Origin: Monarcha castaneiventris obscurior
Taxonomy: Eukaryota; Chordata; Aves; Passeriformes; Monarchidae
Assembly: GCA_026261815.1 (NCBI GenBank)
Contig: JAMPIT010000230.1
Coordinates: 42,120,501-42,184,500, forward strand
Reading direction: 5' to 3'
DNA: 64,000 nucleotides
Under the pieces are notes generated by a model. That model had not been told where the DNA came from. It saw nothing but the letters and a program-made list of their open reading frames with translations, and ran no database searches. The translations under genes were made by a program, and so were the position numbers. Each line of letters opens with the position of its first letter. Position 1 is the stretch's first letter. Below, one piece after another: positions 26,301 through 36,600 of the stretch.

Positions 26301-29300
26301 TGATGGGAGGTAACTTAAAAAAAATGTAACTTTTAGAAAGGCTTTCCTCAAAAAAGCTTGTATTTCTGTTTCCAGGAGGTGAAATATACCAATTGTTTTA
26401 AAGAAATTTATTAGAGGAGAAGGCATTGTTCAGGCAAACATTGAAAACTTATGTTTAAACCTGCCAGACACTAAACCATACCAGTGAAAGCTATTTAATT
26501 TATATTTTAAAAAGTCACAAAAACGTAATGGGTGATGAGGGGAACACAACTATTCACCCTCAGAATATAACAGGAAAACCTACTTCCAAAACAGTTTGAT
26601 GGAAAGTGTTCCTAATCTGACTGTTTGTGGAAATTGCGTCAGGAGTCTATCACCCAAAGCATTCACTGAAATTAATTACATTTTTTTTAATGCAAACTGT
26701 GTAAATTAATTGATAAAAGCTTCTGGAACAATCTAATATGCATCTGCATATTTTTGAACTTATTTGGAACTTAGAACTCATAGTTAAATAAAATGTTCTT
26801 TGACAGAATTGATTTTGCTGATAGACATGCTGGGTACCTATTGAGTATATTTTGCTTCTTTTGCACTTGTAAGCAATCGGTGAAATGCAACCACTCGAGA
26901 AAGAAAATGAAACCCAATCTGAGATTCATTCACACAGCAGGAGTTCTCTTCTCCACAGGTGCTTATTACTATGTTACACATAACCATAATAGCTGAGCCC
27001 CATCAGTTATGACTTGTGATGTGAATAAATTCTGTCATTCGTGGTTCCCACTGTTCCATGCTTACCCCAACAGGGACATTTTTTGTGCGGTGGTATTTTG
27101 TTGCTTGTTTTATTTGCACACATATTCTAGGTATACATCTCTGAATACATTACGTTCCCTCCTTGGGAAGTAAGCACACGAGTGCACATTCAGAGAGTGA
27201 GAGGCATTCCCCCTCTATTCTCTATCCCATCCCCCTCAGGTGTGTTGTGCTGGGGGAAACAGTGGTGCATGGGGAGGAAGGGGCAATGTTGGCAATGTCT
27301 GGCTGGTTCAGCCTGCTTCTTAGAAATAGCTCCTGCACGGGTGGCTGTCCTCCTTTTGGAATTGAGTTTCACTTCGTGAGACAATCAATTGTTGGCTGCA
27401 CCCCTTTCCTTAGGACATTCGTACAATCTTCTTGCCATTTGACCATCCTGAAGGTAAAGCCTGAGATTTTCAAACTTGGGATGCCTCGAGGTTCAGCTTG
27501 TACCTCCTGAATTTCAGTGTTCACTTTCTCAGTGTATCAAGATTGAAGCCCACATCCTCCCACTCACAGTGATCATCCAGCTGGAGTTACGTGCAAGTAA
27601 GGTTTTCTCAGTATTGCTGAGAGTAAACCAATGCCTGCTTTTCACTTCAAGTAATTTTCCTTGAACCAGGCAGGTTGAATTGCCCACCAGAGTTAGGCAG
27701 CACTTTGCTTCTCTATGAAACCCATGTTTTGCTTCCAAGGAAAGACTGTGGAGAGGAGCCTTTTGGCTTCAAATGACAAGTCCAGTTGACAGTCCCTTTT
27801 GCCATTTGACTCCTTGTAGAATAGCCTTTGGCAGGCAGTGCGTGAGAACCTTAATTTGTTACAGCTGTCAGAGACATGTGCATTGCTTTCTTTTCTGTTC
27901 TGCCTGGTTTCCTGTGGAAATGAGGCTTTTTCTGTCATGCTCTCTCTCTGCCAGCCTGTCCAACCCTATCCTATTTACTTTTTTTAATCCATTGGCCAAT
28001 TTTAATCCTATTTAGCACTGAGGCAGATGCCTTAATGATATTGAGTTCTACCACTGTAATGAATACTGGCAGCCGGATAGAGGAGAGAGATGTAATTAAT
28101 GCCTGTTCTGATGAAAAGATTTCAGTGTGTGCTCATCTTTTTCTAGGTATCAGGCTTTATTAGCTCTGTTGTGAACAAAACTGCCTGGTTTTATATTGTA
28201 AGCATTACTGTAGCCCTTTAATTGGTGGCTTTGCCTCTCTGGTTTATCTTGCTATCATGCATCAGAGCCCTAATGAGGGTTCAAAATGCCACTGAGCATG
28301 ACAAGGTTGAGTGTGTGGGCTGATACTACCAAGTATCTACGTTACTAATTCTGGGAGATAATAGAACTCCATAAGGGCAAAAATCTCTTCTTTCATCATT
28401 CCCCTGGACCCTGATTCCTTAGCCATTCTCAATTAATGGGAAGGCCAGGATCTGCTGCCTGGGGACCCCATCCTGAAGCAAAGATTGCAGCATCTTGGCC
28501 TGCCAAACACTTTTCTGTGCCAGAAATCCTCCTTGAATCATATAGCCCTCACCTTCAGCAGGTTTTGTTCTGGGATCTAGGATTCCTGCCTGACCTCCTG
28601 TGCAGAAACAGTGCTGTGTCTCGCCCCAGTGCTGCAGAGCAGTGAGCCTGCTGTGGCTGGAGGAGCTGTGTGGAGACAGTTCACTTTCTCTCTCGTTCCA
28701 CTAGAAATATTGTCCACGTAGTACCAGAGTGGGAGGGAGTAGTGGAGATTAGGACAAACTAATCTAGCCTTTCCATTGAATCACTTTGATAGTTCCATCA
28801 GTTTACCCAAGGAAGCCAGTTTGACTTGAGTAATTCAGATATTTGTCTCTTACATGATAATCTCTTACCTTTCTCCTCTTGCACATTCTGTAAAAATGTG
28901 GCAAAACAAGCATGTTTTTCCATCTGGACAAAAATAAAAGAATCATAAAGAAAGATTATTTACTTGAAAGTCCAAAGAGTATCAGCTTAAACACCTAGTC
29001 TAATTTAGTCAAACCCTTGTACAGGGTGCGAGCAGCAGAAACACACATCATTTTCAAATTTTAAAGTTATAAAAGTAATATATCAGGAATACGCTTAAAT
29101 ATGATGTATGTGCAAGTTCAAAAATTACATGGTTTAGATCACTGCTTTGCTTGTCTTTTAGACTTCAGGTTTAGAACTGACCTGTCAGATTTTCATAAAA
29201 CAGGCTGGTTTTATTTTGAGTTATGAATCTGGGGCAGAAGTGGCAAATAAGTTGATGTATAGCCTAGTAATGTGATTCTTTCTAAAATTCCAGACTTGGC

Positions 29301-30436
29301 TCATAAGGATGTTAATAGATTATCTTGGTTGAATTCCTGAATAAGTATGCAATAAGTGTATTCTTTCTTCTTGTAGCAAGATATTGAAACATTAATTTAA
29401 GAGTAAGTCAGCATGTCATGATTAAGTCCTCTTGCAATTTAGTCTTTTTTGTGGTACCTCTAAATTTTGTTTAGGTTTTTGTGTTACTCTAGTCTTGTAA
29501 GTGCTTTTTATCAGCAATTGGAAATAGTAAGGTACTCACCACTAATTCTGAGAAAAAGTATGCGTATGCTGTGTTAAAAGCTTTTATTTTACTTGGTTTT
29601 CATTGATTCTAATTTTTTCTTCTCATAGGGTATGTCCTAGTTGTACATGTCAGAAAATGTGCAATGAGTTTGCAGACTTGTCTGCCTTCACAACTCTTCC
29701 TTCTGCATGCTTTTTTATTACTCCTGTCATGGAATATATTGCCTCATTTGTAAATATCAAAAGCACTGTAAAATGGGAGATAGCAATTTACTTAATACGG
29801 CGCATACACAATTTATTTCAATTTTTGTAATAAATGAACTCTTCTGCTGGAATACAGGAAACTTTATGCAGCGTGCCTGAAAAAACTTTCACTGTTGGCT
29901 GTTGTCTTAATATTGGTCCTAACTAGTAAAGCACCCAAATCTCTCTGAAATGAAGGATGTCATTAACATTACTTGACAAATTGGAGCTATTATGATTAAT
30001 ATGACCTCATGGGTCGGATCAAAGAAAACTTTTTGCTTTCAAAACTATTGGTCAGAAGGATTTTTTTATTACTGTGCACTAAGCTTTTTGACTTCCATAA
30101 ACTGATTTTGATTTGTAAAGGGTTCTGAGAACAGCCCTTTATTTTCGCATGGCTTCTATGGCCTGGCACATCTGGAGTGCCTGGAGCAGCAACCTGGCTT
30201 TCCTTAGGATTGTCTCTCTGGAACTTTGTAAATTTTACTCTGTTTTTTGACTCAGGGAGAGTTTAAGTGGGTTGGCCATGGGTGACTTAAGGGAACACAG
30301 GAGTTTTTGCTTCCCAGTTCTAGATTTAGAATATGCTTTTCTCATATTCATTTCACATCTGCAAAAGTTATTTGTAGAGTATAACACGAATATGTGAAAA
30401 GAGAAGAAAGATTTCCCATTGAAATTTTGTTTATAT

Positions 30437-30462
30437 TTTTGTTCTTTCCCTTTTCATTCCAG
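30437..30462 (+). other. MYRIP: Splice acceptor of the MYRIP exon
   Basis: An almost unbroken T/C-rich tract runs into CATTCCAG at 30455-30462, directly before the first conserved codon. This defines the exon start and a phase 2 junction inside a serine codon. It is the only acceptor here that joins a long pyrimidine tract to recognisable conserved protein. Confidence 0.88.
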
Positions 30463-30684
30463 TGAAATGAAGCAGAAGTTGGACGAAGAGGGCAACAAGT
30501 GCAGCATCCTTTCCAAGCAGCAGAAGTTCAATGAGCACTGCTGCATTCGTTGCTGCTCCCCTTTCACATTTCTTATCAACAGCAAGCGACAGTGCCAAGA
30601 GTGCAAGTACAACATCTGCAAGAGCTGTAGCACTTACCAGAAGAAGGAGAAAGCTTGGATTTGCAGTGTCTGTCAGCAAGCAAG
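30463..30684 (+). CDS. MYRIP: MYRIP internal coding exon: Rab-binding-domain zinc finger
   Basis: This exon encodes the zinc-finger portion of the N-terminal Rab-binding (Slp-homology) domain of MYRIP/Slac2-c. MYRIP is a cytoplasmic effector that links Rab27-bearing organelles (melanosomes, secretory granules) to myosin VIIa and actin. The 222-bp exon supplies the last base of a Ser codon, 73 whole codons, and two bases of an Arg codon, so both introns are phase 2. The peptide opens EMKQKLDEEGNKCSILSK and ends KAWICSVCQQA. Numbering from its Glu, four Cys-x2-Cys pairs can bind two zinc ions: C27/C30, C44/C47, C52/C55 and C67/C70. The SPFTF segment and NSKRQC loop are typical of the Slac2 family. 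It resembles MYRIP much more than the paralogue MLPH, which I recall as having a clearly different N-terminal helix and finger. From recalled family sequence it covers about residues 37-111. No stop or frameshift is present. An upstream in-frame ATG at 30419 is intronic and not a real start. Confidence 0.93.
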
Positions 30685-30690
30685 GTAAAG
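30685..30690 (+). other. MYRIP: Splice donor of the MYRIP exon
   Basis: The junction reads CAAG|GTAAAG, a good match to the vertebrate donor consensus. It falls inside the Arg codon after the last conserved residues (CQQA), leaving two coding bases on the exon. Reading through meets a TAA stop at 30686-30688, which supports splicing here. Confidence 0.88.
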
Positions 30691-33600
30691 GCCTTTTGTT
30701 CAACAACCTGTAAAAAGCAGCTGTGACCTGACCTGAGATTTTCCTTGTATTTTTCAGTAGTTAACTCTGGTGGGATAGGACATGAAGTACCTGTTTATGC
30801 AGGGGTTGATTTGTTCCTGACGTGCCTGGTTTTTGTAGAGGTTAATTTGTTCTGAGAATGTTTGGCTACCTGTTGCATTTTCCAGGCTTGTTTAGCTGGA
30901 CTGATGTAACAGCAGGCAGTAATTGGGCATGGCTTGTGCAGGACAGGGATGTCCTGAAACTCCTGGGTTACTAATGGAACCTGAGCACAGATGGTGGTAA
31001 GGCAATTAATAGTTTGGCAGCTAATGCCACTGATGGGTCGGGAATGGAAGGAAGAATATTTGTGAATAGATCATCCAGCTGTGACTGTATTTTAGAGTGC
31101 TTTTCTAAATGCCAGCTTATTGGTGGGGATGCCTTGAGCTTACTTTGGCAAGTACCCAAAGAAAATAGCAGTGCAGCCTGTTATAATTCATAACGTCTGT
31201 TAAGAATATGCTGCCGGGCTTCTATTTGCAGAGGGTATCAGGGATTTACTATCTCACCCTTCTGAGGGTAGCTGAGCCCCAACAATTAAAGGTAGCACCA
31301 GAAAAACAAAGCAAAACACTTAACAGTAGCTGAGGGGCCGTTCCTTGGACAGTGGCTGATAGTCCTTGTCTCCAAGTTCCAAAAGCAGCCATAGCTGTCG
31401 TGACAGTAGTCCTGACCAAGACTCTTTAACTCAGACGAGAAGGGTGAAGGAAGTAACTTAATTCCTTATGGTTTAATTTTGACCACTGGTGACTAATGCA
31501 GCTGAGCATATGTGAGAAAGATGGCTGTTTCTTCTTCATCTTTCTCTTTAGTGGAGACCACAGGATGAAGACAAGAGACAAGTCCCTTTGCAATGCTGTA
31601 TGATACTCCTGTGCTCACCAAAGCCTTACTATTCCCTCTTGTTTCCCATTAACACCCACTTGAAATGTAAGCTTTCCTACAGTATCTGTGAATTAAGTGT
31701 GTGTCCTTTGACACAGGTCCTTAAAATCATAGGGATCCCAGATGGCGATGCCGTGTTTCCAAACATCAGTCGTTGAAGGTGAAGGTGGTTGTGTTCTTTG
31801 GGGCACCTGATCCTCCTCCACTTTTTACCCGGGAAAACCTACAGAAAAGCCCTTTTCCCTGGTGAGGAGGCAGATGAATGACAGGAGTATCTTTTCCAGC
31901 AACACAGAGCTGTGGAGCCAGTGCTTGTTTCTAACTTAGTCATTCAACCATTTCATATTACATCTCTTTCTTCCATTTAACCTGAGTTCACCTATACGGG
32001 CAGCAGCACGGCAGCCAGGTTTGTGGATGCTGATGAACTGCACTTAAAATACCTTTTGCTGACTCCACAGAAAATGCCTCAGAAGAATTTAATTTCAGAA
32101 GAGAAATCTGTAGCTATATTATAAAAATGCTATTTCTGACCCTTGAAGTCAGGGCTTTTCCCACAATCCTGTGCAGCCCTCAGAGTCATCCACCTGTAAC
32201 TCAGTTATAAACATTTTTAAACTTTATTTATGAGACCTGAGACACAGCTTGAGTTATTTTTCAGTAAATAAATTAACTAACACTGCTGCTAATCATTTTA
32301 TGTTCCAGTTTATTGGACTGTGCTACTTAGAAATCCCTGTAGGTAGATCAGGGGCTAGTATTCCTTAGGAAGTGCTGATGTATTTTGATCTAGTGGGGAC
32401 CTTTTTTTGTGTTTTGGGGGGTGGTGGAGTGGTATGATTTTTTGGGTTTTAATTCTCAGTATTTCTTCCAGGGAAAAACACAGGGGAAAACACAACAGTC
32501 TGTTGTGAGTTCCTGTTGTCTTCTCAGTGACTTATTCCTCAGGTGGACTGTGTCCTCCTGCCCCTCCCCAGCTCCTCTGCTTGTATCTTTTATTTTTCCC
32601 TTTGATAAGGCAGCACAGGTAGTGGAGGTGGTTCTGGGTTTAGCTGTTACTTGCCTGCACATCTTACTGCACAATAAATAGTGAGCTCTAGTGGGCTAGA
32701 AATATCTGAAGACCATATTCTACCTGTTTGTGCTCGTCAGCTCCTCACTACAGCAGTACTCAAATAACCCTGAGTTTTATGTCCAGTATGTATTTAGAAT
32801 ATGTCAACCAGTTCTCTGATGTCACAAGCAGTTTTCTCCGGTATAAAAGGCTACAAAGGAGATGTAATCAAGTGATGCCCTTCAGTCTGGGTTTAAAGTC
32901 CTTCTGGGAGCTGTACCCTTTTCTTTAGACTCTCTTATTTCCTATTATCTTCCTCCAAATGACTGACATCAACTTTGGTAGATTTTAAATAGTCTCTTGG
33001 CAGATTCCCATGCCAAAGTGGTGTTGACACTGAAGAAAATCTGACGTGTTGAGTTAGTCTTTCAAGGCTTGACCCTAGTGGAGATACCTGTTCTGTTGAA
33101 GATGATTTTTCATCTTCCATGGCAGAGATCTGTACTAGCATTTAGCAGAGAGGAGAAATTCAGGTTAGCATTTGAAACATAGAACATTTGTGGAAAATCG
33201 GTCAAAAAAGTTAATCTCTGCTTCTTCCAAAAGCAGAAAACTCATCAATAAGCCAATGAAAACTTTGGTGTTTGAATTCCTTTAAAGCACATCTCCTGTT
33301 TCAATGCATCTTTTAAAAGTTAGAAACTGGGCTTGGTATGGAATCTCAGGCTCAAAAATGTCTTTACAGCAATGTCTGAATTAATCTTCTGAAGAACAGG
33401 AGAACCTTCCTTCAATTTCCCAATTTCCCAAATTTAGCACACATTCTGCAAATGCTTTTTGATTTAGAGTTATCTCTGAATACTATTATTAATGTTCTCA
33501 GGGTTTTCTTCTCTCATGTGTATCTTCTTAGTCTGTAAGTACTCTATGCTAAAATTATATAATACTAATTTCAAGGTTTTGATTTGTATAGTGCAGTTAC

Positions 33601-36429
33601 GATTCTTCCAAAGCTTTGTACAATGTCCCTTGTTAGACACCTGTCAGACAATGTATTTAGGCAGCTTGCTGAGGTCTGTACTTTTTAAAGTCTTCTTGGC
33701 TAAGTAGATTTCAGGCACAGTTTCTGTGCCCTCTGGATTAATGCTTTTGATGCCAGACACAGAGGTTCTTTGCTCATTTAATAGAAATAGGGCATACTTT
33801 CCATGTGTCTGTGACCACTCTTCCATTCTCCAAGGAGCCATATCCCAGAACACCCTGCTTGTGATACTCTGCTTTCCAGTTTAACACTTGTACTAATAAA
33901 AATAATTTTTTTTAAAAAAAGCATAATCCATTAAAATGCATATTTTTGCAGGTTTTCTAAACTAATCATGTTTTACTTCTGGGCTTTAGTATGAATACAT
34001 AGTCCAATCCAAAATAAGGTATACAAACAGCTGGCTGTCCACCTCAGCTTTTCATGGCTATCATGCGTGAATTCCCCTGCATTCTTGATTCACTTCTTCT
34101 GGTCTCACCATCTGTATGTCAAAAGATTTCTGTCTCTGTTGTGAGTGGGAGCATGGGCACCTAATCCTTTCATGCTTTCACATCCATCTGTTGTGCGATT
34201 TTCTCACCCGTTCTCAAAACTCTTGCTCAGGTGATGAGTTCATCACTTAGTGGACTCCTGCTTTGCTTTCTTGAGCCAGGCCATGGGTAAGAGGGTCTGC
34301 AGGAAGTCATTATTCTGCTCCATAAGAGCTGCTTTGGTGGTGGTGGTCCTTTGCTAGTAACAGCTGACCCAGTCACTGGTCCTTTTCTCCTTTGTGTCAT
34401 TAACTAGTGGAAAAACACAGTCATGCTGCACATACTCAGACTTCCTGCAAAGTAGTGTTTTGGGTGGCTCAAACTGGGTCCCAAAAATTGTCACACTGGT
34501 TGCTTGCAGCACAGATTTATTTGAAAGCTTAAGAGAACTGCTCTTTTTTTATTAACTTTGGTTCTCGTACTCGCTCAATTTAACTGCTGCTTTTACAATG
34601 AAGACAGCAAAAGTATATCAATTACCTTCATTGACTCTTCAATCCAGAGTTATTGCTGAATGTTCTTTACATTTTCTTTGAGTTTGTTGAAGTTCCTGGT
34701 CAAATATAACTAGACTGTAACAATTTGCATCAGTAGAAAATGTAATTGTCTTAGTGGAACTTGAAAATTAGCTAGACTAATTAGATATGCCTTGGGGATT
34801 TTTAATGTACATCAGAGTGAGATTTGAGGAAATGCATTAAGGTCTCATCTACCTGCAGTACCCAGTACATTTTTCTGCAACTGGCGTGCATTGGGATTAC
34901 CACTAATGTAAAAATGAAGCAATGCTTCTGATAAAATGAAAATTGCAACAGAAATAAAAGTCTAGACTCACTTGGCAGGCAGAACACTCTTCAAATATAA
35001 AGAAGATTTGCCAGCCTCAGGAGCACTCCTAAATAAAACCTTTATATTTCATATGGTTTTGTTTGGAGGGCTCTGTAAAACAATGCAATGTGTTTCAAAG
35101 CAGGCATTTGTGGAAACATGATAAAATTGAAGTTAGCCTGCCAAAAGGATAGATCTCTTCTGCTTAGCCAATGCAAGTTTTAGTGTAAAACTCTTTACAG
35201 TCTCTAGAGAGAAAAAGAGAAAAAAAGCACCAAAATTTGGCAAAACCTTGATATGGTATTTGAGGAAAAGTAATACTTCTAGTTAATAACTAAACTTTGT
35301 ATTTGTTTGTCAGTGCATTTGGCTGTAACAAAACAGCCAGTTTCAGGACTAAGTTGTGGAAAACTAACGAAGATATAATGCTGCTTAGCAATTTTGTTTT
35401 GCTTTCAAGCAGGCTCAACCATCTGGTAAAAGGAAGCCAAAATGTATTTTAGGTAGTCTGCCTCAGCCATAGCTTGGAGCTTTGTGTACAGTTTTGTGAC
35501 AGTTGCTATTTCTGCTGCTTGAGGTCCATGTCTGACATTAGTGAGAACTTCTACAGAACTTGGAAGCTGTGACATTGTCAAGTAAATGCCAGGAAATGTG
35601 TTTTTGCTTCCGAGATCATAGGATTGTGTAGGAACGTTCCCTTGCTCTGTGGCGTAGCACAGAAAATAAAGTCTTAGTTCTACCATGGGCATGTTGTCTT
35701 CATTTGACCCATATGGGTCTTTTTCTGCTTTTTAAAAAGTTCTCTGAATGATCCCATTCATATTGTACTTAAGGGTTTTACTAATTTTAAATAAATTGCA
35801 GTGAAAATTATTTTTCTCAGCTGTATATACTCATAGAAATTGATGCAATTCCTTCCAAAAATGTGTGCTGCTCTATTAAACTTTTTTCTTCCTCCTTATC
35901 CTGCCCCTGTCTCTCTGTTTTGTATCCTTCCTTTTGACCTCCTTGTCCTTAGCATGCTTTAGCGTCACAGTAGATCACAGACATAGCATATCCTTTTGTT
36001 CACTGTACCCATGAAGAGCAAGGACAAGAGCTTTGATTTTGCACAGGAGCCAAGAACAGTCTTTGGTTTATTCAGTTGTTCCCTGACTGGAGGAGGAGAG
36101 AGAGAAATGTGCAAACTGGTTGCTTTGACAGGTTGATCTCTGCTGGATTTTTTGCTATACTGATCTGTCTTAATTATTTTGAAGTATGCACTGTGAAGAT
36201 TTCATTTCTGCTAGACAGAATAAAGCTGAACTTGCATAACTACAGCAGACTGCATTGCTGCATTCAGCATTAAGAAAAGCATCTAAAAATGGAATTGAAG
36301 AGGAGAGTAGGAAAGAGAGTTCTATTAAAACAGCTAAATACAACTGCTAATTAGGCAATCTTTTCTAGCTCTAAGTAGCCTTGGAAGTGAACTTGTGCCT
36401 GAATGCCTGGAGGACTAATCAGTGTTTTA

Positions 36430-36600
36430 GAAACTCTGGTTCCCAGTTTTAGCTGTCAAATGACCTTGGGGAAATTTCCATGTGTCAGGTTTCCCCATGT
36501 GCAGAATGGATTTGATGATCCTGAGCTCTTGGAGGTTAGTGGTTGAAAAGTTAAGTGCTCTGGTTGTAAAGTGCTAAGTATTATTAATGTGCTGTTATTA
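36430..36600 (+). mobile_element. MIR-class SINE relic
   Basis: The + strand follows the MIR core and tail in order: 'ctctggttcccagtttt', then 'tgtcaaatgaccttggggaaattt' (the 'tgtgaccttgggcaagt' box), then 'caggtttccccatgtgcagaatgga' (the 'cagtttccccatctgtaaaatggg' box), and a 3' part with 'taagtgct' and 'gtgctaagtattattaat' matching the tail that contains the 'aagtattatta' motif. It is heavily diverged, as expected for an amniote-age copy. No flanking duplication is recognisable. Confidence 0.65.

Larger units (their letters stand above)
11051..30436 (+). other. MYRIP: Inferred MYRIP intron, second part; no gene seen
   Basis: Between the LINE relic and the exon acceptor I find no supported exon, RNA gene or intact element. 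Base composition is uniformly A/T-rich, with a slightly G/C-richer stretch around 20.9-21.4 kb where several overlapping open frames occur on both strands; none resembles a known protein. The MIR-like fragment, hairpin, palindrome and poly(T) tract are listed separately. A stretch near 28.03-28.32 kb looks like possible conserved non-coding DNA, but that is a guess without alignment. Confidence 0.6.

Noticed and set aside
30431..30713. Frames on the opposite strand and in another + frame over the MYRIP exon
   Set aside because: They are shadows of the real exon in wrong frames; only the Cys-rich frame at 30463-30684 carries the conserved finger.
32935..33141. Minus-strand 68-codon frame
   Set aside because: The acidic and Ser-rich look follows from a T-rich + strand; there is no motif or splice support.
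33644..33853. Minus-strand 69-codon frame with charged, protein-like sequence
   Set aside because: It ends in a stop before the only good GT, has no acceptor with a pyrimidine tract, and is short enough to be chance.
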